Assembly (NCBI GenBank): GCA_024291935.2
Contig: CM044309.1
Coordinates: 32,326,001 to 32,390,000 of the forward strand
Length of the DNA stretch: 64,000 nucleotides
Source of the DNA: Okapia johnstoni
Lineage: Eukaryota > Chordata > Mammalia > Artiodactyla > Giraffidae
Reading direction: 5' to 3'
In this document: positions 11,175 to 23,274 of the stretch, piece after piece
Layout of the letters: every line of letters starts with the position of its first letter
Numbering within the stretch: the first letter of the stretch is position 1
Translations under genes and position numbers: made by a program
Notes under the pieces: generated by a model
Seen by the model: only the letters and a program-made list of their open reading frames with translations
Told to the model about the DNA's origin: nothing
The model's database searches: none

Positions 11175-11891
11175 GTAGGTGACACGATGTGACTTTGACA
11201 CTTTTCTCTCTACAGGACTTGGCCTGGAAGTTTAGCAGCTTTCATAACACCCTCTGCTCCAAAGAGTCATGAAATGTATTTCACATATGAATTTACTCAC
11301 CACCAGAGAGTTCCCATGAGATTGCTTGTCAGCAAGACTTGGACACAGTTCTTAGGCTGCATCGTTAGGGCTGATGAAAGAGGAACACCCTGGGAATTCT
11401 GGAGCATAGCAGTCTCCGGGAATATCTGAGCAACGATTAGTTTTAGAAACACAGCTTTGTTCATTTCTGTGTCCCTCCTCGGAAGCCACACTAAGCAACT
11501 CAGGTTTAGGGTGTGAGGAGGAAGATGAGAAAGACAGAAAGAACTGTCTGATCCATTGATTTACTCACTTTTTCCCCAAGATCTCCCGGCAAATGATGGG
11601 GTATTTGTGGGAGAGGTATAAGCAAAGAAATTGAGAATAACACAAAAAGATATTTGGGAATGTTTTAATCACAAGCCAAGACTTAACCTTGACAAAATAC
11701 AGCTTCCACATTGTGATGTGTAAGCATGTGTGTCCTGAGCGCTAGAACCATTCCTTGACAGCTGCTACAAGGTGGTGGCCCTGGACCTCTGATTTTTATA
11801 TCTTCAATAATTTAAAGAGAAGCAGACTCATAGGCTTTTGAGGCTTCAATTTGAGAAATGCTGACTGAAACTCTTCTTAGTCTGTAAAAAG

Positions 11892-11978
11892 TCTTCCCTG
11901 GTGCTGCCAGTGGTAAAGAACTCACCTGCCAATGCAGGAAACGTGAGACATGGGTTGGATCCCTGGATTGGGAAGAAA
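11892..11978 (+). mobile_element. Bov-tA SINE head, 3'-truncated
   Basis: CTTCCCTGGTGCTGCCAGTG to GGATCCCTGGATTGGGAAGA only. The BovB-derived body is missing. Confidence 0.85.
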
Positions 11979-12111
11979 TATGTACAATCAACTGTGGAAT
12001 TATTCTCACATATAGATAGCTTTACAACTGGTAAATATTTTTTAGATAATCACAGATTAAAAACCCAAATTAACAACAATTTTGTGAGAACTCAGGAAAT
12101 CCTGATTTTAA

Positions 12112-12141
12112 ATATATATATATATATATTTTTTTTTTTTA
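12112..12141. repeat. (TA)n followed by a T homopolymer
   Basis: A short TA run (about 12112-12128) then about 12 T's, in COLEC10 intron 2. Confidence 0.9.
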
Positions 12142-12635
12142 ATAAAAATTTGGCGGAACAATCTTTGATGTCCCTTTGATTACTAGGTTTCATGACTGTG
12201 CATTCCCTCCCCTTTTAAAAAATGGTAAGATAGTCAAATCTTGTTTTAAACTAGTGAGGAAATGGAATCCCCAAGTGAAGCTAAAATGGATCTCAGGAGG
12301 AACAGAATTAGAATAAAATACAAGAATTCTTTCACTCAGCCCCTTATCTGACCTTTAGATTAAACATCCTCTGCTCGAGTTCTTTAGAAATATTGCATCT
12401 GTAAGCATTTTAATATTATCAAACCCAGGACTGTCATACTCACCCACACTTTAATTTTAGTGCATACATTATAATGCTATTAAAATAGGTAATATAGCAA
12501 AGAATGTATATTTTATATCACAGATAGAAGAATGTACTTTTAGGTATTTCCTTCAAGTGAATATCATATATTAGGCATATCATTAAAAGGAGGATAAAAT
12601 CTTAGGATATAAAGATGACATATTTTGCTTTTCAG

Positions 12636-12707
12636 GAGTTAAGGGAGAACTGGGTGATGTAGGAGATCAAGGCAATATTGGCAAGACTGGGCCCATTGGC
12701 AAGAAGG
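12636..12707 (+). CDS. COLEC10: COLEC10 exon 3, second collagen-like exon
   Basis: Seen: a 72-nt exon preceded by TTTTGCTTTTCAG and followed by donor GTAAGC, phase 1 to phase 1. It completes a Gly with the previous exon and continues Gly-X-Y triplets (GVK GEL GDV GDQ GNI GKT GPI GKK), ending in the first base of the next Gly codon. The intron from exon 2 is 1461 bp. Known: this is the segment of collectin-10 just before the last collagen triplets. In the human protein, six more triplets (starting GDK GEK) come from a separate 54-nt exon before the neck; that exon was not found downstream here (see findings). Because every internal junction is phase 1, splicing directly to the neck exon would preserve the frame. 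Confidence 0.95.
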
Positions 12708-14259
12708 GTAAGCTGTATTTTACCATTCTCCAGTAGCAATTTAAAGCAGATGGAACCTACTCTTGATCTATTTTGAAACATTCGGTATCACAAAAATGAC
12801 CCTTTTTCTTTCTTTTAAAATACGAGTTCTCTCTTCCTAGCTTGGCTGTTTCTTCCACATGTAAGCAATGTCTTTACAAAAAGGCCTTGAGCAAAATTCA
12901 ATTGAAATTCAAGGACAGAGTCAAACATAAAGTTCAGTTAGATTCTACATAGAACTGTCTCCTGCGACCTACTGGTTATAATACTTTATACGATTAAAAT
13001 GAGTGTCATGACCATGAAGCACACTCAGTTGTAGAAAACAATTATTCATAAGAATCAAGGTAGCCAAGAACAGTATCATATTGTATTTTAATTGGAGTGG
13101 AATAATAATAATTCTATGCCTGAGATCTGTTAACAGAGTAGGAATCTGAAGTGTATATATCTACATCCTTTTGTTTCCACCCATATCTTGATCCTGCACA
13201 TTCTTGCTTCACTATTATGTTAAACGGAGGTGGCCTCCTCTTTATTATCTCAGCACTCTTTATATTCTTTTCCTAAATCCCCGCAATGGTAGCCGGTTAC
13301 TTACTCTTACTGCTTCTGATATTTAGCAGTTCATACAGACATTGTACTATTGGTTTGAAGATGCAGAGTGATCACTTTTTACTTGGATACACAATTTGCT
13401 TGAACCTACCAACTGCTCCAGTGGAGATGAATTGCACCAGAGGAGTATTTTAATCAGACACTTGCAACACTTGAGCTCACACAGTAGTAGTGGGAGGTGT
13501 ATGAAACTATACCTTAGTACAGTGTTTACTCCAGTTAAATTTATACAGTTATGATTTAATACTGCATCATTATGTTTATTTACATTTCTCACAGCTAGGA
13601 ATGGCACCATGTATGGTCTGTGATTGTGTGTGGAAGTTTTGATAAATATTAACTTTCTATAATCAATTTGTATATATTTTACAGTATAAATGATAAAATA
13701 GACTACTATCTATTTAATGCACATATTTTATGCATTCATGACTTACCTTTTTCTTAATTTTCTTGGTATTTCTAGTCTATGCAATTTATCTGAGTTTTTT
13801 CAAATTGTTGCTAATCTCCAAAAACTTCCCACCAGTGGACCACACGTTATATAGTTTGTGTATATTTCTACTTTATATATCTAAAAAGAGTAAGATTTTT
13901 TCACCCTTGCTGCACTGACTTTTGATCTGTGAGGTGATACTGTCCCCACTGGAATGCGTGGATTAAGAGTACTGTCTTCTTTTGCTGTTTCCCAAACATG
14001 TCAAAGTGTCTTCTCCTGCCTTCTGCCTTTACTCAGACAATTTTCTACCCCTAGACACCTCTTTGTCCATCACTGTCAGTCAAAATACCACTCATTCTTT
14101 GAAACCATGGAAAAATAGACTTCTTGATAAAGCTTTTCCTTAACCCCTCCTTTCTTTTGTGCTCCCAGCCTGAGCTTGATCATCCATTAAGGTATGAACA
14201 TCTTCCACGATGGATTATTTGGTCTGTCATACAGCAGAGTATTCAAGCTCTTGAGGTTT

Positions 14260-14395
14260 GAAATCAGAATGATCGGGTTTCAATCCTGACTCAGGTTCTT
14301 TCTTGTATATATTTGACATTGTATACATTTCTTAATCTCTCTGTGCTTCAGTTCCCTCATGGACAAAATAAAGACAATAACAGCCTAAAAAAAAA
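14260..14395 (+). mobile_element. MIR SINE
   Basis: GGTTTCAATCCTGACTCAGG, TTAATCTCTCTGTGCTTCAG and CCCTCATGGACAAAATAAAG follow the MIR order. Confidence 0.8.
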
Positions 14396-15269
14396 AAGAG
14401 TCCTGTTTTCTGATCCAACCTTCTTCCATCATACTTCTCCTTGTATCAGTTTTTGGAGTGGATACAAGTATTTGGGGAGCTAGCTAAGAAGAACTTGAAT
14501 AGGGGAAATATTTCATTTGGACTTAATGGAATATATCTCTGTAGTTTGTAGTCACTTCCACGTACAGTTAAGTTCCTGCTAACAATTCTGATGTAGGAAT
14601 AGCTTCCAGGAACATTTCTACCACCTGCTGTGCAGATGTATCCGAAGTCATGATGGAAAAGTGCAGGGGCAGAGGTCAGGTCATCATAGGAATATGTCCA
14701 GGACATCCAGCCCAAGAAATGTGTAGGCTGTGCAAAAGAAACAGAGTATGAAATGTACCAGGCAGAGTTCATCGGTGGAAAAAAATTTCAAATCTAACAG
14801 CTCATATGTGAATAAGATTTTAAAGAGGTATTTTCAAGTTTGACAATATGCTTATTTTACATACAACATCAATAACAAGTTGTGAAGGTGAGAGAAATCA
14901 CTTACATTATTTATAACAAAGACAAAATTCAGATTTCTGCTACAAGCTATGAGAAATTCACCTGCCTGAATCCTTCTGCTAAGAATGACTAGTTGAGTCA
15001 AAAACAAACAAACATATTTGAAGGCATGAGAGGGCAACCAAATTAAATAGACTTTAGGGGCTGTGATCTGGAGAAGAAGGGGGACCACACTAAGGTAGGC
15101 TCTACATCCTGACCCATTTTTCCTCATTTACAGATTCACATTTGAGGCAGCATTAAAGGACTAAGAGACTTGAGCAGCAAGTTGCTCAGACTGAATTGGT
15201 GTTCAAAGTCTGCCAGAACATTTAATATGAAAAGGAATAGCAGCAATGAAAACTTATTTAAAAATCATA

Positions 15270-16400
15270 CTTGGTAGTGAAATATTGAACACTGCTCTCC
15301 TGACAATGGAAATGATATAAGTATAGCCCTCATCATCAAGTCTAGCCAACAGTCAGCATTATAGAAGAGGTTCTAGCCAGAGCAAAAATGCCAGAATAAG
15401 AGATAAGAATCACAATGGTTGGAAATGGAGAAATAAGAGGGTGGTTATTTCCTAATCATGTAACATACCCAGAAAATTCAAAAGAATCTACAGATAAGCT
15501 ATTTGTATTGTTTTTTCAAAGATAGCTTAACAAGGAGCTTCCCAGGTGGCACACTGGTAAGAATCCGCCTGCCGATGCAGGAGCTGAAGGAGATGCAGGT
15601 TCAATCCCTGGTAAAAAAGATCCCCTGGAGGAGGGCATGACAACCCACTCCAGCATCCTTGCTTGGAGAATCCCAGGGACAGAGGAGCCTGGTGGGAGTT
15701 GGACATGACTAAACACGCAGGCAGAGCTTTAACATACAAAAATCAATTTTTGTTTCTAAGTACTAGAAACAATTTTAAAAACTGAAATGGAAAAGATTCC
15801 TTTTATTATAGCAAATATCTAGAAATAAATCTAACAAAAGATGTATAAGCTCTCTACAACAAACACTACATGATTATAATGAGAGAAATTAAAGATTATC
15901 TAAGGAGATGGAAGTAAAGCTACATTCATAGATTGGGAGACTCAATATTGTTAAAATAAGTAATATTGTTAAGATGCTCCATATTTGATCTATAGATTCA
16001 GTCTTCTCCCAATTAATATCTCAGAAGTAGTTCTCTTGGAATCTGATAAGCCAATTCAAAGTTTATATGGAAATGAAAAGGACCACGGATACCCAAAGAC
16101 TATCTTGAAAAATAAAAACAAAAGTGAAAGGTTTAAATCAAATAAATGTTATAAATTAATGTTTAATAAATTTAAGCATTTATTATAAAGCTAAACAATT
16201 AAGATAGTATTGATTCAGTGCAGAGACAAATAGACCAGTGGAAAGAAATAAACAATGCCGAAACAGACCCCAAACTTGAATTATGCAAAGATGATATTTT
16301 TTTGAAATGGGAAATGAGATGCCTATTAATAAATATTGCTAGGTCAGTTGGATGAATATGAATGCAGCCAAACATACACAGCACATAATATATGAAAAGA
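15270..16400 (+). mobile_element. Old L1 ORF2 remnant, split by a SINE
   Basis: Sense-strand L1 ORF2 3' wording: AGAGGTTCTAGCCAGAGCAA, GAAAATTCAAAAGAATCTAC, later CAATTCAAAGTTTATATGGA and GACAAATAGACCAGTGGAA. Multiple stops; no coding capacity. Interrupted by a Bov-tA at 15534-15722. Confidence 0.8.
15534..15722 (+). mobile_element. Bov-tA SINE inside L1
   Basis: From GAGCTTCCCAGGTGGCACAC to TTGGACATGACTAAACACGC. Flanked by AGCTTAACA on the left and AGCTTTAACA on the right, a near-perfect target-site duplication. Confidence 0.93.
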
Positions 16401-18059
16401 AGAATTATAGATGCACAAAATTCATTTATTAATTAAAATGTTACATTTTTAAGTGAATTTTGTAATGTGGCACCTGACTACTTGTAAAATTTAGTCATCT
16501 AGTTTTATTTCTTTTCTTATAATGTGTTGATTTTTTAAAGTATTTTTTAATTTGGAATTTGGTATTTTTTAAAAGAAGTCTCCTCAAATTGTATAAGCTT
16601 TGGATAAAGTCATCATGAATCTGCCTCTGGTTATATCAGCTTCATTTAACAAATGGTTAAAGGGATGGAAAGGTGTAACTAGAGTGCGGGATGTTGGACT
16701 TCAAGATTTCTGAGATGCAATCACATTATATAAGGTTAAGGTCTCAAGTATTGCCATAGAGATGAGCAGAAGTGGACGGGGAGACTAAGTCATTGCAATG
16801 AGCACATCCAGAATTCAAGACCTCCATTTTTCAGTGAGTTATTCTAGATGTTGAACTTTCCTAGATTTAGATGTGTCAAATCTAGATGAGACTCCAGCCA
16901 GGAGAGTTGAAGTTCATGACTTTGAGTCAAGTCTTAATCCTTCCATAGACTAAGACTAGATAACTCTTGAAGAGAGGAGGGTAAACAACAGAGACAAGCG
17001 GAGGGTCGAAAACTGTTCTATGATTTTCTGAGCCTCAAAATGGATGAAGTTCCAGATATTGGAGAAGTAGCAGTCTGGAATGGATAGGGTTAACTAACCT
17101 TATCTTCTTCAGGCCGATCCCTTATTCAAACTCTTATGCTATGCACCCAGTGCACACTTAGCACTTTATTATCACTATGGCTTATGAACCTGTCTGTGTC
17201 ATTCAATAGGCTATGAATTTCTGGAGGAAATGAATGGAAGCTATATCAGATCTATTTGTTTAAATACATATAAGTTGTATTTGGGAAATCCTGCTTTTTA
17301 ATCATTTTATTCTAATGTCTACTATAAAGGAGAAACTTTCTAAATGTTTATCGCATTAAGAATGAAAAATAAATGATATATGTCATTTCCTGTGATGTGA
17401 CTCTCTTTTCTACTCTTTATTTCTGCTAACTTCTACTTTCCCTTAACATCAGTTTTCAACACTGGCTAAAGTCTTTTTCTCCTCCAGAGATATGGCTTGA
17501 ACATTTATGAGCATGTCCTAGAATGTTTTTGGAAGTGCAGGTTCAGTGTTCCGGCTCACCTGGATTAATTCCATTTTTAATCCGTGCTTTGAAATTTATT
17601 GTCCTCACTTTGTCGCTGTTCATTCTAAATTTTTCACTGACTCACATTAATCTCAACTTTCTGGGCTGACCTTAATGTTGTCACTTGAATGGAGAAGGTA
17701 GCTTTCTGGATGTCAGTATTTTATTTCAGGAATAGGAAAGGATGATTTAGTATAGGTAAATTCAATCTCATGGCAAAATAGATGCTTTTACTTAAGGTCG
17801 ATAATCCTTTTACAGCGAGAGTATTATGGTGTTTTGTTTGTTTAAATGCAACCTCTGATTCTTCAACCTTAAGACAGTTAATACAGAGGTGTTCTCACTT
17901 ATGGGTCAAAATTAGTTTTTATATGTGGCTTTAAACCAGATTTCATTTGAGGAAACAGACACAATGAGCTCACATCCACCATGAATTGGCTAACTACCTG
18001 GCATGCTTTCCTTTACTGTAACTCTGATTTAGTGCACGGAAGCAAACATGAGTTAAATA

Positions 18060-18232
18060 CCCTTTACAAGTCAAGCACAGACCTACTCCCATGACATTGT
18101 CTAATTTATCCTTCTTACAACTTTAGGCACCATCATTCTACCTAAAAAATGAAGAAATGGAAATTTAAAGGAATTAAGTAACTGGTCCACGTTTAGCTAG
18201 TAAGATGCAGAGTCAGCATTCAAACCCTGGTT
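18060..18232 (-). mobile_element. MIR SINE, reverse orientation
   Basis: CAAGTCAAGCACAGACCTAC ... AGTAACTGGTCCACGTTTAG ... CAGCATTCAAACCCTGG is the complement of MIR. Confidence 0.75.
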
Positions 18233-18414
18233 GTTCAGATTTCTGTGGTTTTTCAGTCCACTATACTGTTTTGACTTTTCTATCTGTTAAAAAAAGGAAA
18301 GGAATTCATGTCAAAATACTGGAAAGTAGTCACAGTGCTTACATCTTCTCAGAAAAAAAAATCCATGTATCAGTTCAAGAATCTATTCCCCACATTGTTA
18401 AGATCCAGTTAAAG

Positions 18415-18560
18415 GCTGCTGCTTCAAAGAGGCCTTCCTTTCCTACTCTGATCCACAGTCATCTTTGCCTTCTCTGAATACCCACCAGGCATTCCCTTTA
18501 TTTCTCTCTGTTAGGGAGTAATAGTGCTAGTGTCTCATCTCCTTGGTCTTTTATGTGCGC
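18415..18560 (-). mobile_element. L2-like fragment
   Basis: AGAGGCCTTCCTTTCCTACT through CAGGCATTCCCTTTATTTCT resembles the L2 ORF/3' boundary segment. Old and diverged; orientation uncertain. Confidence 0.4.
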
Positions 18561-18584
18561 TTTGTTTTCCTTAAAAACCTAACA

Positions 18585-18712
18585 TTTTGGCCGTGCTGCA
18601 CAGCTTATGGGATCCTACTTCCTCAACTAGGGATTGAACCAGCATCCTCAGCAGTGAAAGCATGGAGTCCCAACCACTGGACCACCAGCAAAGTTCTCCA
18701 AAAACCTATAAT
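18585..18712 (-). mobile_element. tRNA-derived SINE fragment
   Basis: TTGGCCGTGCTGCACAGCTT ... GGGATTGAACCAGC ... CCACTGGACCACCAGCAAAG: a reverse-oriented cetartiodactyl tRNA-Glu SINE. Confidence 0.85.
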
Positions 18713-19020
18713 TTTCTAAAGCAAGTACTTTATGTATACTTTCTAAATGTTTATTATTGGACTTAGACCAGAACTAGGATCATAGCAGAACTAAAATCAA
18801 TTTTCAACTCATGTTGAATTGAAAGAGATTCACATATAAAGAAAATAAACTATTTTTTAATTAAAATATGAAGCCAGATTCATATGATCTTTCAAGTCCA
18901 TATTGGTTTTGGTGATGATAAGGCTTACATTACTTTCAACATTTTATAGCACTTTTTGAAGACTTTGCTTCCCTTCATTAAATTATTGGTTAAATTATTT
19001 GAAAAGCACCACAAACTGGG

Positions 19021-19221
19021 GAGTCAGAAGTGGTTGGGTTTTAATACCAGCACTGCTATTGAATGGTTGGATGTCCTTGAGTCATTTATTTTGCCTCCCT
19101 GACTCTTAGTTTCTTCAGTTGTTAGAATAAAGATAATGATAGCACCTAGTTCATTGGATTTCGTATAATGATACCTTTAAAGTATCCAAACAATACTTGA
19201 CAAATGATTGGCACTCAGCAA
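19021..19221 (+). mobile_element. MIR SINE, nearly full length
   Basis: GGAGTCAGAAGTGGTTGGG, CCTTGAGTCATTTATTTTGC, GATAATGATAGCACCTAGTT and GATTGGCACTCAGCA in MIR order. Confidence 0.85.
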
Positions 19222-20389
19222 ACATATATTCCCTTTCTTCCATTAACATTGTCTCAAATCTAGTCTTATCTTTTCCAGTTTACACATAAGGGAAATGAGG
19301 AGTTTTCAGGACACAGATCAGGTGTGTCCAGATCAATCTTCTTTACCAGGATGCTTGGCATACTTTTATGCTTCTTTCCCAACTACACCTCTGCTGTATG
19401 GGGTCTACTACCTGGCTCCCACCTCCACCTGCTGAAACTCCAGCACCATCCCCTCAGGAGAGCCTTCCTTCATTCTTCCAGCTGGAGCACTATCTCTGCC
19501 AGCTCCCTCTAACATTGGACAGAGTATTTTATCTCTGTTCATGGTATCTCTTACAGTATTGATCACATTCCATTGTCATAGATTTCACCATTGTCTCATT
19601 TCATCTAAGCACAAGGTTCAGGGACATCCCACTGCATACTCAAACTACGTTCAGAGTTTCAAGGGACCCCTCCTTTTATCTGAGGAGCTCATGAAGGTCT
19701 GGCATCACTGTAAAGAAAAGCGTCCATGTGGGTCAATTAGGAAAGGCTCAGCAAATCCTCGGGGCCCTGGTCGGCATGAATTTGTGGATGATCGATGAGC
19801 AATAACCATCACATACAGGACTCTTAATGAAAAGTGATCAGCAAAGACAGAATAGCTAATGGACAGGCAATATGGGGAATCCTTGGGGTTTTCCCTTTGG
19901 AAAAGGGAAGGAAAAGAAGGAATTAGGCAGAACCTCAGTGCTGACTCCATTCACCCTTACCTTGTCCCCTCCGTTATTTACCCAACTCCTGGCCATATCA
20001 TTGTCCTACAAGCGTAAACCTCATGCTCTTCTCTAGCCTGTATGACCATCACCCTGTATTTATCCCCTGGATTTTTTCTTATTCTTTTTCCAGATCTCCA
20101 CTGAAGCATAAGCTTTTACTTCTATCAGGATATTCTCTTTTGATTCCCCCAAAGTTCAGCCAAACATTTCCTCTTATAAATCAAAAGCTTTTGCTTTCAA
20201 TTATAGTGTCTGATGTGGACTTCAAGGGCTTATTTTGAAGTTGAAAAAAGTCAACTTTTTTTTCTTTCTGCTTTAACAATTCTGATTCTCAAATTTATTT
20301 TGTCGATGTCTCTAAGAAAAAGGTCACATACAAAAAAGAGCAGAAAGGAAAATTATCAAGGTTGATATTTCAGTATAATATTTTTGACA

Positions 20390-20560
20390 CAACTTTATAT
20401 TATCAGTATTTGCATATATCACATCTCTTCCAAAAAGCATAAACTCTTTCAAGCCAAAAGTTTAATCTTGTCTCTCTTTATATCTTTTCAAAGTACCAAG
20501 CAAATGTTTTGTCTTGCATAGAGTAAGTAAATAGTATGTATTTGTTGAATTAAATTGAAA
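20390..20560 (+). mobile_element. L2 LINE 3' end
   Basis: CATAAACTCTTTCAAGCC then AGTAAGTAAATAGTATG and TATTTGTTGAATTAAATTG, diagnostic of L2 termini. Confidence 0.6.
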
Positions 20561-20925
20561 AAGCACAATACATGTTTTTGAAAATCCAAGGGCAAAGCCA
20601 CATGGAAGAACTTGGGGGCATAATATAATAAATACACAGACAATGCGTTATGCTAATCAATTGATTCAGATATGTAAAGCAATGGAACTTTAAAAATTAA
20701 AAACATGCAGAATATTGTATTAGCTTTGCCTAGAAGGCCACAATATAAAAACATGTTAGTGGGATAAATGTCGCAAAATTAATGTTTATATATCCAGCTG
20801 GCATTCTGTATTCCATCTAATTAAATTATGACTTGTTTGATTAGTTGTACCTGTGCAGCCAACTCAAAACCAAATTATTTTTATAATATTAGTAAATATT
20901 ATTTGGAGATATTACAAATGAAGTT

Positions 20926-20962
20926 TAAAACCTCTTTCTTCTTATTTTAGGTATGTAAGATA
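20926..20962 (+). promoter_or_regulatory. COLEC10: Abutting 3' and 5' splice sites in COLEC10 intron (zero-length exon)
   Basis: Seen: a pyrimidine-rich tract ending CTTATTTTAG at 20941-20950, immediately followed by GTATGTAAG at 20951-20959. This is a credible acceptor joined to a credible donor with no exon between them, inside the 10-kb intron where the third collagen exon of COLEC10 should be. It could be a recursive splice site or the scar of exact exon loss; see findings. The existence of the motif is certain, its use is not. Confidence 0.5.
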
Positions 20963-21602
20963 TTGTCTGCTTGATATAATTCTATTTCATTATATTTTAT
21001 GCTTTCTACTGTACAAAATGCAAAATGAATCAGTCACATCTTCTTAATCCATTCCTCTGTTGATAGATATTCATGTTGCTTTTCTTTTTAATTTTTAGCA
21101 TCATTACAAAACTATTTGTCTCAAAAATAAATATATTTAATAGAAGAACAATAGCCTGTTCAGTGTGATTAACCTCCTTTTCCTTGGCCCAGAGGAAAGG
21201 AGGAAAGGAAATTCTCCTCTCTCTCTAGTGGTGACTTTTCAGGCCCCACGGAAGGGGTGGACGGTTCATTCCACCTCTGCCACGCTTGCTTGAGGTAGCA
21301 AATCTAGTACATCAGGAAGCAGCCCTCATCCTCCTAGACCAAGAGGAAAATCCACAAGGGCCACAACAATAGGACCAGCAATAGATGCAGCCTTTCACCA
21401 GAGTCTCAACCAAACTCTGGCCCAGCATTTTGTCACCAGCACACTGGCCTAATGGAGTGAGGCCTGGTGGTTACAGAACATGCATCAGTGGCCTGGGAGC
21501 CTCTCCCTGATACTGAAAAGAGGACTCTTTCCAGTGCTTGATGCAGGGAAAGAAAGTAGCTCGTTCTAGTAAGCTTCAATTATTTCTATCCATAAAGGTA
21601 TG

Positions 21603-21826
21603 AGTGTGTGCATGCTTAGTTGCTCAGTTGTATCCAACTCTTTGTGACCCCATGGACTGTAGCCTGCCAAGCTTCTCTTCCATGGGATTTTTCCAGCAAG
21701 AATACTGGAGTGGGTTGCCATTTCCTCCTCCAGGGGATCTTCCCAACCCAAGGGATCAAACCCACATCTCTTGCATCTCCTGCATTGGCAAGTGGATTCT
21801 CTACCACTGAACCACCTGGGAAGCCC
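21603..21826 (-). mobile_element. Bov-tA SINE
   Basis: Reverse copy with a GTGTGTGCATGCTTAGTTGC tail complement and a CCACCTGGGAAGCCCC head complement. Close to consensus. Confidence 0.95.
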
Positions 21827-22684
21827 CTATTCATAAAGATGTAGAGAAGCCTAATTCTAAGAGCTGTTTTAAATTCCTTATATTTAACTGTGAATAAAGG
21901 CACAGATTTTTTTTCCCCCTTTGGCTAGTAAAATTCATTTTTTTTTTCAACCATCAGAGAAAAAAGCAAGTGGAAATGTTGACATGAAGCATCCATTAAA
22001 TAGGAAAAAAAAATCATTTGAACTTTACATCATTTTCCTTACAGTTTTTTCTCTGCCACATTATCAGTAGGTGATTGAAAAGGTAAATGAGTGAAGGGGA
22101 ATTAGTGGCAGAAATTAAAATCATAATTAATCCACAAATGTGACAACTTGATCTTAAAATTATAAGATGAGTCTATTTACAAGATTTAAACTTAGTCCTC
22201 AAAACATTAAGCTATACTCCCAATGGATAATCAGAATTAACATTAATTTCGTCATGAAAGGTTTCTCCCATCTTGGAAGAGTTATGTTAGCCAACAAACA
22301 ATACAGTAACACAAGAGAAAACTAGAAATATGTTTTTAAAATGCTGTAAAGATTTTATTCTGAGACTGTAGAGGTACGTTCTGTGTTCAACATAAATGCC
22401 AAATGGTTCACAATATGTGAGCAGTGGTTTGTCATACTTACTGTTCTTTAAAAAAAAAATGGTTTAGAACTCTGTTTTAACTCCTTCAAAATATTGTAAA
22501 AGATATATTCTGAATTCCTGTATATTGGAAACCTTGTCTTTAATAAAAGACGAGAAGCATCACCATTCACAGAAAGACATAGCTAGACTAGAAAAAGACA
22601 GTAAATATTGGGAAGAGAGCAATTGCCCTTCTTATCCATTCTTCATGGTCATCAACATGAATTGACAGCTTTGTCATTTAAAAG

Positions 22685-22780
22685 GTACTGTCTGTGATTG
22701 TGGAAGATACCGAAAAGTTGTTGGACAACTAGACATCAGTGTGGCTCGCCTTAAGACTTCGATGAAGTTTGTCAAGAATG
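22685..22780 (+). CDS. COLEC10: COLEC10 exon 5, neck (coiled-coil) exon
   Basis: Seen: a 96-nt exon with acceptor TCATTTAAAAG and strong donor GTGAGT, phase 1 on both sides. The translation starts GTVCDCGRYRK and continues through LDISVARLKTSMKFVKN, giving a Cys-X-Cys pair followed by an amphipathic stretch with hydrophobic residues at heptad-like spacing. Known: in collectin-10 this is the alpha-helical neck that trimerises the carbohydrate-recognition heads and registers the collagen triple helix. The acceptor has a short polypyrimidine stretch, weaker than those of the neighbouring exons. It lies 9977 bp after exon 3, an interval in which the expected 54-nt collagen exon could not be seen. 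Confidence 0.95.
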
Positions 22781-22849
22781 GTGAGTCTATTCTCGTTTGC
22801 TTTGTGCTGTTTATCTATGAATTTATCTCTTTCTACATGGCAATCCTGG

Positions 22850-22980
22850 GATTTTCCTGGCTGTCTAGTGGTTAGAGCTCTGCCCTTCCATTGCAGGGGG
22901 CATGGTTTCGATCTCTGGTTGAGGAACCAAGATCTTGAATGTCACATGACCAAAATAAATAAATAAATACAATTTTAAAA
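22850..22980 (+). mobile_element. tRNA-derived SINE fragment
   Basis: GGGATTTTCCTGGCTGTCTA, TGGTTTCGATCTCTGG (box B-like) and an (AAATA)n tail. It sits 70 bp into the last COLEC10 intron. Confidence 0.85.
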
Positions 22981-23274
22981 ATAAAATAATCTCTTTCTTA
23001 AAGAAACAAAAACAAACAAACCACTGCAATTCCAATATCCCTAGCAGGAACTAGGCAAAGGATTATTGAGATAGTGTCACCAGTTTAGAGATCTCTTAAA
23101 ACCCTGATTATCCACTTACTCTAGTACACTTCAGGTCCTGTGGACATACATATGTGCATTCCTATAGGTAGAAAAGGGGATTTTAGTGAGAGAGGGAAAG
23201 GGAGAAAAGGCAGAGTTTGACTAGCTGGGCCTTAAGAAAAAAAGAGACAACAAGAGCCCAACAACCAGCATCTT

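Larger units (their letters stand above)
11175..12635 (+). other. COLEC10: COLEC10 intron 2
   Basis: A 1461-bp intron bounded by GTAGGT and TTTTCAG. It contains a truncated Bov-tA and a TA/T low-complexity run and is otherwise unannotated. Confidence 0.85.
12708..22684 (+). other. COLEC10: COLEC10 intron between second collagen exon and neck exon
   Basis: A 9977-bp interval from donor GTAAGC to acceptor TTAAAAG. It should contain the 54-nt third collagen exon, which I could not find. The largest stretches with nothing recognisable are 12708-14259, 16405-18059, 19222-20389 and 21827-22684. The abutting splice sites at 20950/20951 lie here. Confidence 0.8.

Noticed and set aside
17729..17758. 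Candidate third collagen exon: TTATTTCAG followed by GGAATAGGAAAGG and a downstream GTAAAT
   Set aside because: Read in the required phase it gives no Gly-X-Y pattern and hits a stop codon before the donor.
19324..19562. Overlapping Leu/His/Pro-rich open frames
   Set aside because: No recognisable protein, no splice-site framing, and located inside the COLEC10 intron; probably an old degraded repeat.
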